Notes: generated by a model not told the origin, from the letters alone. A stretch of DNA of 64,000 bases from Escallonia rubra (GCA_033065855.1 JAVXUO010003201.1:1-64000); one strand, 5' to 3'. Positions 44,785-58,073 are shown, numbered from the stretch's first letter. A program made the numbers and translations.

Positions 44785-46574
44785 ATGGATCTCACTCTCT
44801 CATGTCTACTGCTCTTTGGGCTACTCTATGCATCTTTCTCTTTATTCTTCAACTTCCGTAAAAAGTCCCCCCCTGACCAGAGATATCCTCCTGGCAATAC
44901 GGGTTGGCCATTTATCGGAGAATCGCTTGAATACGTCGCCTCAGGCAGGAATGGCACTCCCGATAAGTTCGTTAGAGAGAGGATGGACAAGTTCTCACCG
45001 GAGGTATTCAAAACCTCCATTGCCGGAGAAACCGTAGCAGTATTCTGTGGAGCAGCGGGTAACAAGTTTTTGTTCTCCAACGAGAACAAGCTTGTGGCCT
45101 CCTGGATGCCATCCACATTCCTCAAGATCATCAATGCAAAAAAGAGCGAAACCGGCGCTATCTTACAGGGAAAAAGGCTGAGAAGTATGCTCCCGGAGTT
45201 CCTCAAGCCGGAAGCACTTCAAAAGTATTTGCCAGTCATGGATCGCATGGCCATGCAACACTTGGAGAGAGACTGGAGTGGTGCATCTAATAAGCAAGTT
45301 AAGGCTTACACCCTAGCGAAGAAGTTCACATTCGAGACGGCGTGCCGGGTCTTTATGAGCGTGGAGGATCCCAATCAGGTGGCGAGTTTCGCAACCAACT
45401 TTGGCCTCGTCGCTGCTGGGCTCTTTGCCGTGCCAATGAACTTCCCTGGCACGACATTGCGTCGTGCAATAAAGGCCGCCGATCACATCAGGTACGAGCT
45501 GTCGACTATCCTCAAGGAGAGAAGGAGGCAATCGAATGAGAAAACAGATATGGGAACTCCCGATCTTGCTTCCCACTTACTGCTTTCCGCGGATGAGGAT
45601 GGCAAATTCTTGACAGAGATCGAGGCTGCTGAACTGATCTTGGTCATACTTTTCGCGAGCCATGATACAGTGACCGCTGCTATTACTTTCGTTGTTTGCT
45701 ATCTTGCAGATCATCCTGATGTCTATGCTCAAGTCGTCAAAGGTAAATCCCAATCTCAGGGTGAAATTCATGCTTTATTTCTTTCTTTACTCTGTATCTG
45801 AAACAAATCAAATCGTTGACATGCACCTGCAGTTATTTTAAACCCAACAGCAACGTCTCCTAAAAACAGATAAATAATCCATTCTGTTTCCGCATCTCCT
45901 GTAACTAGAGCTGTTTCCTGACAATTAACTGACTGGCTTCCATTTTCCTTAAACTTGGTTTACCTTCGAAATAGAACAAACGGAGATTTCGAACTCCAAA
46001 GGACCAAGAGAGAGGTTGAATTGGGAAGATGTCCAAAAGATGAAGTATTCTCGGTGCGTTTTAAATGAGGTATTGAGGATACAACCTGTTGCTCCAGGAA
46101 CTTTCAGAAAAGTTATTAAGGATTTCACTTATGCGGGCTTTAAGATACCAAAGGAATGGAAGGTGAGTTTTCACTATTTCTACATAAAACCTTCTTCAAT
46201 GATTTTTGCTTCATATTACAGTGTAGTTCCATGCACGTATAGATTGATCCTTGTTGCCATAATCACAATCACAGGCCTTTTGGAGCGTTTATTCAACACA
46301 CAAAGACCCAAATTACTTTCCTAATCCGGAGAAGTTTGACCCGTCAAGGTTTGAAGGAAATGGACCAGTACCATACAGTTTTGTACCATTTGGAGGAGGA
46401 CCCAGGATGTGCCCCGGCAACGAGTATGCCCGTCTAGAAGTACTGATCTTCATGCATAGGTTGGTCACAAAGTTCAAATGGAAGAGGTTGAATCCAAATG
46501 AAAAGATCATCATTGAATTATCTCCGGTTCCAGTAGATGGTCTTCCGATTCAGCTCTTCCCTCACAAAAGTTAA
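44785..46574 (+). CDS. CYP716: Cytochrome P450, CYP716 family
   Basis: The gene has three exons: 44785-45742, 45975-46162 and 46275-46574. Introns have gt...ag ends (gtaaat...aatag and gtgagt...cacag). Joined, they give 481 residues, normal for the family. An N-terminal membrane anchor ([18 protein letters not shown]) is followed by the proline-rich hinge [17 protein letters not shown]. The I-helix reads FASHDT in place of the usual A/G-G-x-D/E-T. ExxR (EVLR), the FDPSRF motif and the heme loop [10 protein letters not shown] with its Cys are present. Close resemblance to CYP716A enzymes ([31 protein letters not shown]) suggests an ER-bound triterpene oxidase, such as oxidation of a beta-amyrin-type scaffold. 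The substrate is inference. A truncated tandem duplicate is at 28970. Confidence 0.92.
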
Positions 46575-46679
46575 AAAAGTATTATGTCTAAAGGGCTGGA
46601 GATTCAGAAGTACTGATCTTCATAAGATTTGTATAATCTCGTCAAAAGTATGTTTATGTTTTGTTCTAAACTTATAATA

Positions 46680-46919
46680 ATGGCCAACAAACTCCTCCTC
46701 TTTTTCTTGGCTTGCCTGATGCAAATAATCGCCTCTCTTGCTAAAAATTACAACAACAATTCTCCAGCAAAGTACGATTACCGACACTGTTACGTTTACA
46801 CGCAAAGAACGAAATTCAAAGTCTCGCGAACATCTTGCCGAACATATAACGTGCAGTTTAGCAAGAGCTCTTCCACCATTGAAAAGTTTGCATATAATCT
46901 GAATCAAGCAGCAAATTGA
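46680..46919 (+). CDS. Putative small secreted protein, hypothetical
   Basis: An 79-residue frame starts at 46680: MANKLLLFFLACLMQIIASL, a convincing signal-peptide-like start, then a short basic region with two Cys (RHCYVYTQR, RTSCRTYN). It stops at 46919, 22 bp before the left LTR at 46942. I recognise no family. It could be a real small secreted peptide gene whose downstream sequence was displaced by the retrotransposon, the truncated start of a longer gene, or chance. An 18-bp word from P450 exon 3 (agaagtactgatcttcat) recurs upstream at about 46604. Confidence 0.35.
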   Translation: MANKLLLFFLACLMQIIASLAKNYNNNSPAKYDYRHCYVYTQRTKFKVSRTSCRTYNVQFSKSSSTIEKFAYNLNQAAN

Positions 46920-46941
46920 TCTGCAGCCATCTCCCAATAAA

Positions 46942-49798
46942 TGTTGGCACCAATATTTTCACGAATGGTGTGCAGACACGTGGCATAGTGATAACCACAA
47001 AAGAGTGTATAAATGAAGAATGTGGAAAAAACACGATTGCAGTAGTTATCATTTGTTACCAAATTACAAGGAAGAGATAAATGAGCAAAATAAACGTGGG
47101 AAAACGAAATGTTTGAATAAACCGTACAAGAAGGAGGAAACCGCCAAATAGTGTCATGGTCGATTGCGTTGAAACAAACGTGGGAAAACGTGCCAAAGAA
47201 AATTGGTTAGTGGAGATTTCTAAAACGGGCCATGATCAGCATGATTGAGGGAATTTCGGAAAAAGCAATCGATTGTGGGGTCCGAGAAGTTGTCTCCAAC
47301 GAAGATAAGGGATGCCAGTTACTAAAGGAAGACAGTTACAAATATTACAAGTATAAAAGCAGATGGAAGGCAACATAAAAAGGGGTCATCGTCAATCTCT
47401 TAACAAACTTAGACTAGGAAGATTAGCATGTTGAAATTCCTTAGAGTAGTCTGCTAGATGATTTGTATAGTGTCAATAGAGAGACCAAGTACGTTGTAGA
47501 AATCGTATTCATTGTGTTGTAAGAATTGTCTTTATAATTCCAGTGGACGGATCATTTGTTGATCATTTCAACATATTATCTGTCACGCCCCCAAAACGGA
47601 AGCCGTGACTGAAATCAAATTTTCGATATACCGTTATAATTCTGGTGACACAGGTATAAACAGAGCAACTAAATCCTTTAAAATAAGATATCTCCATAAA
47701 ACAAAAGTCTGGTACAATCCATTATCTGAATAATCCCTTACAAAACCATCTACAAAACGCAGCGGCTAAAACAAATTACACTGAGTCAATTCTATCAAAT
47801 TACCCACATCCGGGTAAAGATCTCAAACTAAAGCTACAAAGTTGAACTAACTAAAACAAATGTCTCAAACTCCAACACCGTTACAAAGATCCTTAGTCAC
47901 TTTCTTTAACCTGTGGCAAGGGGCAAGGCAAAGCGAAAGGGTGAGCTCAAATAGCTCAGTAAGGTACAAAAATGACAAGATATCAAAGCAAAAACTAACA
48001 AAGTCGAATGACAATACTTGATGGAAATTGGCAAACCAAATTCTTATATCAAATACCAAAACAAACGTGATTAAGCATTAACCGTAAGCATATATATAAT
48101 ATGTCGGGAATGCTACACAACAAAAATATACGATGACTATGTTGGTCATAAGACCCAAACGTCGAACCAAACGTACAAACATCAAACGTGTGCTACCGGT
48201 AGCATGCTAAGCATCTATTAATCGCCAGCATATAATCAAACGTGTGTCCAAAGGACCCTCTCAAATTCGAGAGTTGTTCAAACATAGTCATTAGCAATCA
48301 TCAATTGACGAGCACCGTAAGAAAGGTTTAACGAGATTAAAGCCACTTAACTCTGAATTTTGATTGAACGGGACACGCTAACAGAAGTAGTACAAAAATA
48401 CGAAAAGATAGCAAAATGTTGCCAATTTTGCAGTATGCCCAAGAAATGGCAAGCACACAGTGTAAATGCATTAGCAACCGAACACTAACTGGACCGCAAT
48501 GGAATAAAACAAACCATGAAGAGGTAATTTCGGACAAAGAAGATTACCACCACCTAAACAAGAAGAAACTAGACCTTATTCTAAGGCTTGGTTGTATTAG
48601 AAATGAAAGAAGACAAGAGGCTAAAGGTTTTACAGTAAACATGGGTAACAAAAACATTGAACAGCCAAGAATTTCCAGCAATTAAAATAAGGCAGCTTGG
48701 TCCAATGATTTCAACATGTGGGGGCAAGGTGAAGAAACAATCAGTAAGGTGAATTGTGTGAACCTATACTACCATTAACAAATAGAGTCTTTCAAGATTT
48801 CAAAGGATCAGAATATGGATTAAACCAAAACCACCTGTATTCCTCATAACTAAGGCACTCACGAATTGTTGTAACAAAATAGCATGAAGAGATTATAATG
48901 GATGAAGACAATGACACCGCCTGAGAAGAAAGAAAAAGACCAACACGTGGCTGGCGAAAGACACTGCCCAGAAACAATGGAAACAAGAAATGATTAAAAA
49001 TGCAAGACCTAGCCTTACAATCAAGATGGTTTTAGGAACCGAAATTCATGGCAGATGGATTGTCTAATTTTTTCGTCTATAAACAGCACTACGAGAATCA
49101 AGGTGAAAGATGTACAAAATTATATGGTTCAAGACCTGTTAACAATTGCCAAAAGGCTCCATGTGATCAACCATTAAACGAGACAAACCATGAAAATTAA
49201 ACAAAGAAGATAGACGCACAGGTGCTACTAGCTTCGCGGAGAACCGAATAAACAATAAGATCAATTTGTACCAATGAAATCTGAACTCGAAAATACCCTT
49301 GCCACAGCAAAGAGGTTAAAATCCCTTACCTTATACAAGCAATTCGGCGAAAGCTCAATCCCTCAGCGCTACGATACTCGATTTACACCAAAATTCTTCA
49401 AAAAACACAAGGTTAGGGGCTGAAATTAAGAAGAACCAAAGGAGGCAGCAAGAGGATCGAAAGAGGGCTGGAAGAAAAAGAAGAAGAAGAACTATTTATA
49501 TTAAAGCCCTAATTGGAAAATTACACAAAACCCCCCTGGACTTTATCCACTTATTCAAAATGCACCAAAACTTTTCTAATATCATTAAAAGGCCACAAAC
49601 TTAGTTAATTAGCTATTGATTTATTTATTTATTTTAAAGTGACAGAAAATTATTAAAATATGGGGTATTACATTATCTTTAGTTAGTTTTCCTTTTTAGT
49701 GATGTCCTCAGGCCCGAGAGGAAAAAAAGATCTCACACAGTTCATCAATTGTGTCGCAGGCGCACGATTGATAGTGAGTTTGCCTAGCAGTGCAAACA
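46942..49798 (+). repeat. 5' LTR (760 bp net) split by a solo LTR
   Basis: The LTR starts TGTTGGCACCAATATTTTC and ends 'gtgcaaaca' at 49798. With the 2.1 kb insertion removed it aligns with 62708-63439 throughout, apart from a ~28-bp stretch near 47375-47410 absent from the right LTR. The next bases, 'ttggcacgtccagtgggacc' (49799-49818), are the primer binding site. Confidence 0.92.
47581..49672 (+). mobile_element. Solo LTR inserted in the 5' LTR
   Basis: The insert starts TGTCACGCCCCCAAAACGG and ends GGGGTATTACA. It is flanked by an exact 5-bp duplication ttatc (47576-47580 and 49673-49677). The uninterrupted sequence 'catattatctttagttag' is present in the right LTR at about 63309. There is no internal retroviral coding sequence, so it is a 2.09 kb solo LTR or a non-autonomous LTR element. 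The TGTCACGCCCC...GTATTACA ends are common in plant chromovirus LTRs. Small frames inside are not called. Confidence 0.92.
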
Positions 49799-49840
49799 TT
49801 GGCACGTCCAGTGGGACCAGGTAGCTAAAAAACAAAAACC

Positions 49841-52790
49841 ATGCCAAGCACACGGAGTAATGTTGTGAGGCAAAGTGGTACCACTAATGGTATCGAAAGT
49901 CCAAACACCAACAACAACGGTGACCACTCGGAAGAACAAGGAATAATCAAGCCATTAATGGCGTGAATAGGATTGAAAATATGAATGCTAACGTTCAAGA
50001 ATCAGGAAATTCCAACGGAGGAAGCTCTAGTGACAAGGGAAGTCCTAACATGGGGATGCCGACTATTGGCCACAGTAGCCAAACTTTGGCACAGATGATG
50101 GACCAGGTTAGTTCATCAACGCAAGAGTTTAAAGACATGGTGTCTGGATTGATGATTGCTATGGAAAATCAAAATGTGTCTTTGAATAAACTGGTTAGTG
50201 AGCACAGTCAATTTGGTTCCAAAATAGCAGAGGAACTGAAATGAGCTTCAAAGGAAAGAAATACCTCTGAAAGAGAAATGATAAAAGGTCTGTCGGGAGA
50301 AATTCAAAAACAGAATTCTTCTCTCGCTAAGGTGGTAAATCTAAACCTACAAAAAGGGAAAGCCCCTGTTAATGGCCATATTGATCCGTTGGAGATCGAC
50401 GATTTTCCTATAAGGATCGAAAATGCTGTAAAACAACCAAATGGTTTGAGTTCAAATTAGCCGCACGATTCTAGTTGGTATATTCCCGCACCTATCGAAG
50501 GAGGAGAAAACGGGCCAAATAGGAAAGAAGTAGGAGGAAGTGGGACAAAGAACTACATGGCCTAATAATATCAAAGTTCCCAGAAATGGAAATGGCCAGT
50601 ACTATGTTGGCTAGGGAGTAGAGAGTACATACGCCCCTCCTCATAAGAGGAACCCAGAAAGGGTAAATAGGTTTGAAAACCCTATGTTCGAAGAAACGAT
50701 AACGGTCAAATAAACGATAGGGAAATGATGGGTTACAAATATATACTACATCTACCACATGAATTTCCATCGAGTGGGAATGGGCCAAGTGCCACATTTA
50801 CCGCATGAATTCCATCGAGTTGAAATGGGCCAGATGCCACAATTTCCTCATGAATTTCCACGAGTTGGAATGGGTCAGGGATATAGGCCTATTGATAGGC
50901 CTCTATATCGAAAACCATACCCTGATGATATCGACCAGTGGGAAGTACCTAGGGGGCAAAGGTCCCAGAATTCAGCATGTTTCATGGTGAAGGAAATCAG
51001 TTAACCATCGAACATATTGCTAGGTTTACCTTCCAGTGTGGAGACTTGGGCCAAGTAGATTGTATTAAGTTAAAATGGTTTCAGTATTCATTGACTGGGG
51101 TAGCATTCTCATGGTTCACAAATTTGCCTCCTAATTCAGTGTTCTCTTTTAGAGACATGGAAGCTTTATTCCATGCTTAATTTTTCAAAATGGAACATAA
51201 TATTTTGCTGGCTGATTTGGCTAGATTGAAGCAACATTCAGGAGAAAATGCCAAGCAATTCTTAGAAAGGTTCAAAGCTTCAAAAAATAAATGTCATTTT
51301 CAAATGCTAGAGTCGGAGTTGGCAAATTTAGCCCTCAATGGCCTAGATCTGGAAATTAGGAAAAAGTTCGAAGGAATGGAATTTAGGAATGTTTTTGAGT
51401 TACATCGTCCAGGGTGACTCGATATGAAACTTTGTTGAGGGAAGAACAGATTAAGAAGAATTCCTCAATGGGAACTTATTATCAAGATCCCATCGACCTA
51501 GAAGTGGATGCTGCAGAGATGGTTGGGAAGAAACCAGTCACCTGATACTTTGGTTAAAGTCAAAAACCCCATCAGCTTGCCCTTGAGCCAGCCAAACAAG
51601 TTGAATCCGTCACCCCCGTTGAGGAAATACCCATTCGATATAAATCAAGCAGATCAGATCTTTGATCATCTCTTGAAGATTAAGTTCATTCAGCTTCAGG
51701 GTCCTCTTAGAGCCCCAAAGGATAACAAGACTAAGTTTTGTAAGTGGCACAATACTATCAGTCATAACACTAATAATTATGTTATTTTCCGTAATGCGGT
51801 GCAGGACCAAATCGAAGTTGGACTCCTCAAGTTTGTTGACAAAGAAAAAGAAGTGATGGAAGTAAACAGTGACCCTTTCCCAAAAATGGCACTTGATATC
51901 AACATGGTATCGGTGGATTACAATCCAGTCGATTGCTCAAGTGAAGACGAAATTTCGGAAGGCTGTAACTTCAAGACAAGGAAACCCTTGGAGAAAGATT
52001 GTAACAGGAGGAAAACTAAAGAAATGGTAAGTTCAGATTATGATATGGATGGAGGTTTTGAATTACGGAAACAAGAAGAGAGAAGGCATTTTCTGGGCCG
52101 ATAAAGAAAACAACTCCAATAGAGGGAGTTTGATTATAAAGTTGGGCACCTCGGTGTCAAAACTCAAACCGATAGGGGAGCCAGTGTGTCAGAGTTGTGG
52201 CTCCTCCAAAGAATGGTCAAAGAAGATGTGGCAGAAAGAACGGTTGATAGAGAATAAAGTTTGCAGATAACCGATACAAGAAGGCAGACCAAGGAAGCCA
52301 GAGGTCTTTCAATTAGAGATGAGTTTTAAACAGCCAAATATGGCTAACCAGGTCATTTATCAAAAAAATGTGGGACCTAGACATTTTGGTTCAAAAATGG
52401 TAAAGCCAAGGTTTGGGCCGTTTGATTCGACGTATGTGTCGAAAAACTACAAAGGAAAAAAACCTATACCGGCTGGGTAGCGAGACAAATTTCGAATGAT
52501 GCGAAGATATCGAGGGGAATCAAGGATGTTGAAGCCAAAAGTCCCCTCCGATGGTTATTGGCATACAGTTGGACACGAGAAAGTCTCATTCCCAGAAACA
52601 TATCAAGATTTAAGTAGAACACAGAAACGAAGGGTTCAACGAAAGTTTGTAGCTATAATACAAAGGGAGTTGGAGATCAAGCAAGCCCAACTTGAAAAGA
52701 GGAAGTGGATCTGGACAAGAGAAGAAGAAGGTATGAACTCAACTGGAGTACAACCTAAGAAGCAAACAGAGGAAGAGATTCTTTAGGAGA
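49841..52790 (+). pseudogene. gag of the second retrotransposon
   Basis: Gag starts at 49841 (MPSTRSNVVRQSGTTNG), 23 nt after the primer binding site. A frame change near 49940 follows. A helical region has SQTLAQMMDQVSSSTQ (50090-50250). The conserved gag domain lies at 50970-51420 with LKWFQYSLTGVAFSWFTNLP and LARLKQHSGENAKQFLERFK. The FCKWHN-x-SHNT zinc-binding-like region is at 51738-51775. Stops at 50242, 50458 and 51178 and several shifts disable it. A tandemly repeated peptide around 'PHEFHRVEMGQ/GMGQ' is at 50760-50885. Confidence 0.8.
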
Positions 52791-53013
52791 TGGTTGCAAA
52801 AGGGAGGTTTCAACCACTCAAGAAAATGTCCGTTAGCAAGGGAGCAAAGATGGCTTTTCCTGACGAAAAAGAAGATACGAAAGGAGGCGGGGTGGCTGAC
52901 GAAGACAAGAAAATATAAAACAAAATAAAGTTACTCTTTGGAGAACACGAAGCAAATATCGACTGCAACATGGTGTTTATTCTTCCTTTCACATTTGAAG
53001 CAAAGGGAAACAA

Positions 53014-53760
53014 GTGATTCGGAATGAAGAAGACGTGGAGGATGATAGGGTACCAGTACCCAATAGCTTCGCAATCAAAGAGATAGACGATGTAATAGAT
53101 GGAGTAAGTCAAAACCATTCAAGCAAGAGAATCATGATCGATCTTGGAAATAGGGTCATATTGACAAAACCAGATCCTCAAAAAATAAGGCATCTGAAGC
53201 CTCTGTTTATTTCCACATGGATGGACGGTCCACCAGTGGCTAGAGTACTGGTTGATAATGGAGCTGCAGTGAATATTTTACCCACAAGAATGTTGAGGAA
53301 GTTGTGTAAGGATGAAAAGGATTTAATTCCCTCTGAAATTTTGGTATGTAATTTTGCAGGAGGAGTCTCAAAGCCAAAAGGTGTGGTCCCGATAGAGCTT
53401 ACAGTAGGGAAAAAGCAAAAATGTTGCCATTTTTTGTGATCGATTCTTCCTCAAGTTTTAACTCTTTACTCGAAAGGGATTGGATACACGTAAATGGCTG
53501 TATACCATCCTCGCTTCACCAAGTTTTAATATGTTGGAGGGAAGATAAAGATGGTAAGAAATTAGCTGAGTTAGTTTGGGCCGATGACAAACCATTCTTG
53601 GCAGACTCAAATTGCCTTGAAGCAAAATTTTACCAGCAAAGTATAGAACCAATAGTCCTGGATGAGGACGGGATATTAGTGGATGGCCAAGGAATCGACT
53701 CGATGGTAGGATCTGGCAACAGAAGGTCCTCGCCAAGTACATGTGAAAATAGTTATTAAT
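53014..53760 (+). pseudogene. Aspartic protease of the second retrotransposon
   Basis: The retropepsin is seen as VARVLVDNGAAVNILP, then SFNSLLERDWIHVNGC and PSSLHQVLICW. The usual LLGRDW motif reads LLERDW. A frame change at about 53421-53439 splits it. It continues to 53757 and then jumps, within about 100 bp, to integrase. The RT and RNase H regions that should lie between are absent. Confidence 0.82.
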
Positions 53761-53834
53761 GATTAAGTTTCCACAGAAGGGATGTGGAGTGCAATGGAGG
53801 CTGGAAGATGTTTCCGTAGCTAAAGGTTTGGAGA

Positions 53835-54931
53835 CTAAAGGAAGTCGCAAAATTTTTGAAAGTCAGCCGATGGTTGATTAGACGACATGGCCATTATTGG
53901 CCTACCATAATGGAAGATTGCGTTCGATATGCAAAGGGATGTCAAGCTTGCCAAAAACATGGAGCCGTTCACCGTGCACCATGCATAGAATTGCAATCGA
54001 TAGTGAAACCCTACCCTTTCAGGAAATGGGCCATGGATTTGATAGGTCAAATACATCCTTCTTCATCTAAAAGGCATGGATTTATAATTTTGGCAACTGA
54101 TTACTTCACAAAATGGACAGAAGCCAAGCCAATGAAAACAGTTACACAAGAGAATGTAATCACCTTCATCAAAGAAAACATAATTCATCGATTCAAATTA
54201 CCTCAAACAATCACAACTGATAGAGGAGCCGTTTTTACCGGGGGCAAATACGTGAGTTCGCCAGAGAATACAAGTTTGAGATAATAAACTCTACCCCTTA
54301 TTATGCACAAGCAAATGGTCAAGCCGAAGCAACTAATAAGTCTATTAAACACATTATGGAGAGGGCTATTGAAGATACTCCAAATGATTGGCATCGGTTG
54401 TTATCGAAAGTTCTTTAGGCATTCCGAACTTCCCCGAGGTCTAGTACATGAGTAACTCCATATGCCTTGACATATGGGCATGATCATGTAGTACATATGG
54501 AAATAACAGTAAGGTCTTTTCATGTAGCTATGCAAAAAAGCATGCCGGTGACAGGATACAACGAAGCTATGACGATTGAGTTGGAGGATCTAGATGACCA
54601 TCGCTTGGACGCATTGGATAGATTGCATGCCCAAAAGCTAAAGGTAAGTAGATCTTACAACCGAAGAGCTTTACCAAAAACATTTCAAGAAAGAGACTTA
54701 GTGTGGAAAACTATATTACCTATAGGGTTAAAAGACCCAAAATTTGGAAAGTGGTCACCAAATTGGGAAGGACCCTTTTTAGTCCATAAAGTTCTAAGAG
54801 GCGGGGCATACCGGCTGAAATCACTAGAAGGAAAATTGCACGCTAAGCCGATCAATGGCCGATACCTAAAAAAGTATGTCCCTTCCATGTGGGAAGGAGT
54901 CAAGCCAATCGATAGGGATGGTCTGCATTAG
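53835..54931 (+). pseudogene. Integrase of the second retrotransposon
   Basis: The zinc-binding N-terminus has CVRYAKGCQACQKHG. The catalytic core has KWAMDLIG (first Asp), TTDRG (second Asp) and GQAEATN (Glu, in another frame after 54260). The C-terminal domain has FQERDLVWKT, NWEGPFLVHKVLRGGAYRL. Breaks are a frameshift near 54260 and stops near 54416 and 54450. The frame ends at 54931. Confidence 0.85.
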
Positions 54932-55265
54932 CCTGATAAAGGCTAAGAAAAGCAAGAATAAAGAAAACTGAAAATAAAATCTAAAAGAAAGTCATTTGAT
55001 TACAAATAATAGTCCAAAACAATAGCCAACCAAAGAAAGTAGCTGTTTACATCAAACATCAAAAGCAGATTGAATTTCTGCCCACTGACTTTCTGCCCTA
55101 GACATAATTTGGTCCGCGAAGGTGAGTTGGTATTGAGTCTTAGCTCGTTTCTTTAAAGGCTCTTTCATAGCTGCGGCTAAATCGACAACCTCTTGGTAAA
55201 CACTATTTTGCTGCTCCAACAGATTTTGCTCCTTCTGATTTAGGGCACTCATCTTCGCTTCCAAC

Positions 55266-58073
55266 TGTAACGCCTCTGAAATCCGGAGCTCCATCGCCCC
55301 GAACTCCTGGGTCGTTAACCTACCAGATCACATCAAACCTGTCAGACGTGCTCACTAACACATATTCCAAATCATCTAATTCAGCATCAACTCATATTTC
55401 TAAAAAATATTGGATCACAATTGCTTAGCTTAAACTATTACAGCTTAGGTTCTTTGCAATTCAAATTCTCTAAGATCAGTAATAGTACCGACCCACGCAG
55501 GGGTCTTACTATACCGTAGTGATGGGCTCATTAGAATCTCACTCAGTCTCTAACCCATTCCCGAACCATCTACTACCGATCATCACCTGCAGAAGGGAAT
55601 CAAACGAAGGGTGGGCTTTTGAGAGCTCAGTAAGGTCGCTTAAGGACCAACAAAAGAATTACAAGATGATTCCAAGAATCCAACTGACGGAGATTTCCAG
55701 AATACTTCAAATGGTCAAAAACTCAATGATTTCCAAAAGGATCAAAAACTCATCAGAAATAGATACCAAAATAAATTAGAACAAACACGACGGATCCCAA
55801 AAACCATCAATAATAGATCATTTCTAGAGTCATCATTTCCAAAATATAATGAAGATTTTCCAAAGGATTTCAACAGAAGCACAGATCATTTCAGATAAAT
55901 ACTTTTCAGACAGTTCCGTAATAGTCACGGCACTATATAGAGTAGATAAAATCGAAAATCAACATTGATCCTGGGTGATTGCAATGCCATTCAGACAAAG
56001 CACAGAAGTGTACACATGCATGATGTACCAGAATAATTACTAGTCCACTTAGGTACGAGCCTGCATTCCATGCAGGATTCAGACCAGCGTTATAACCCCC
56101 GCCTCAGAACAGAACAGATAACCCAGGTCAACACAGAAAAATAAATAATATCAATGAGCCTTAACATAAGCTCAATCACCGAAATCAATTCAGATTCCAA
56201 TAACAATAATCATACTGACACAAGTCAGCATTCAGAATTTTCAGAAGAAAAATCACAAATAAACAACAAAAACTATTACGAATAATTATCGAGTTTTAAG
56301 CACGACAATCCGAAAGAACGGATACAAACAATTGTCAAATCTGCTCAGCACACAATAACAGGCGAGTATCAAAAGATTTCTAAATAATTGATTCAGGTTC
56401 AATATTGGGGTTTTCTGGGCAATAACATGTTGATAGCAATACACAATTCAGAGTTCAGCATTAGCCATAAGTAAATCAATGAGTACTTATGAGTACGAGT
56501 TATCAAAATAAGAGTTCGGACGAAAGTCCTTACCTAGGGTTCAGATAGAATCCCTTACCTGGATCTGCAACTAAACTATCTAACCGGAAGTCTTCAGCTT
56601 TAACCTAAATGAGATGATCAAATCATCATATCATAATCTACAACACAATATTATAACTTAATAAGGACTCACATATGCTCCTAAAATGAATCTCCCTCAC
56701 CGCGTATGTAGAATTACCACAACACCCTTGAGGTGTAAAATTACCAAAAAGCCCATCTCCGACTGAAATTACCAAAATGGTCTTCTCGCAAGTTAGAATC
56801 ACTATAATAACCTTACCGTATGCAAATTTACTCAAAAATACCCTTTATGGGTAAAATTACCAAAATATCCCCTCGGGGTAGCAAATTACCAAAATACCCC
56901 TGGGGTTCCCAACGTCGAAAAAATCCCAAAAAATCTTAAAATGCTATTTTAAGCATCCTGATATCATTTCTGGTCTAAAATGTATTTTAAAGAATTTTCG
57001 CCAGAAAATCCTGAACCGGTGACCAGACCGAGCACTAAAAGGTCAGTTTCTCGACAAATACCTATATGCCTCGGAATGGCACGAAATTTTATATAAGAAT
57101 CATATCAGTAAAATAGGGTTTCTATAAAATTTTCAGATTAAAATAACTTGATTTACTATGCTAAATAATTTGATAAATGTCTTTAATCGGTACCCCAATT
57201 TAGCGTTCTTCCCGGACCTTGAAAATTCCCAAAACATTCCGGAGAGTAGTTCTCGTAAAAAAATTAGGGGTTACAGTTTTGTACTTTGTCTAATTTTGGC
57301 CTTAACTATTTATAAAAATTCGGATTAAAACTAATTAATTGATTTTCTACCTTTAGTGACAAAAATAGTCACTATTCAAATCAAATGCACACACTATTAC
57401 CCCTTCACGCACACATACTTTCTTCAACCTTCAGCCGAGGCATATGGCTGCTCCAACTCACACATACACCCCTGAATTCATCACTAATTCAGTAAAAACC
57501 ATCTACATGGATAACTAACACCCACTAACCTAACTTAGATGTAATTACACCTCATTACACCACCCCATACACCCAGATTATCACACATACACACCCCTAC
57601 ACACCAAGAACACACACACACAAAGTTCAGTCACAAATACTCACTGAACACACACCAACTCACACCCAAACCCCTCGAAAATTCATTGAAAAATTGCAAT
57701 TCCACTTACTAACTTCATAAACCCACACAACAACCAAGGTTTTTCATGAATTCACTTGGTTACACTTGAAATCCGAAGCTTAGAAATCCCAGAAAAATAC
57801 CTTCTGCGTGGCCATGTTCATGGTTCTCATACTCACTTCACAGTTACTAAAAACACACCCAAATCCTATAATTACACACTAGGCTATGCATACTACAAAT
57901 TCGGAGGCTTACCCCTGGAAAATGAGCTTGAATTCCCCTCTTTTCTGCCCCGTTTTTTTCCCCTCCCCGAGCTGCCCTGTTCTTGTTCTTCTTTCTGGGT
58001 TCATAGTTACTGTTCATCCGAATTTTCCCCTGTTTTTTTTCTTCTTCTTTCCAATTAGGATAAAACCAATTAA

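Noticed and set aside
47865-48986. Small frames inside the solo LTR
   Set aside because: No homology recognised and the element has no internal domain; LTRs are normally non-coding.
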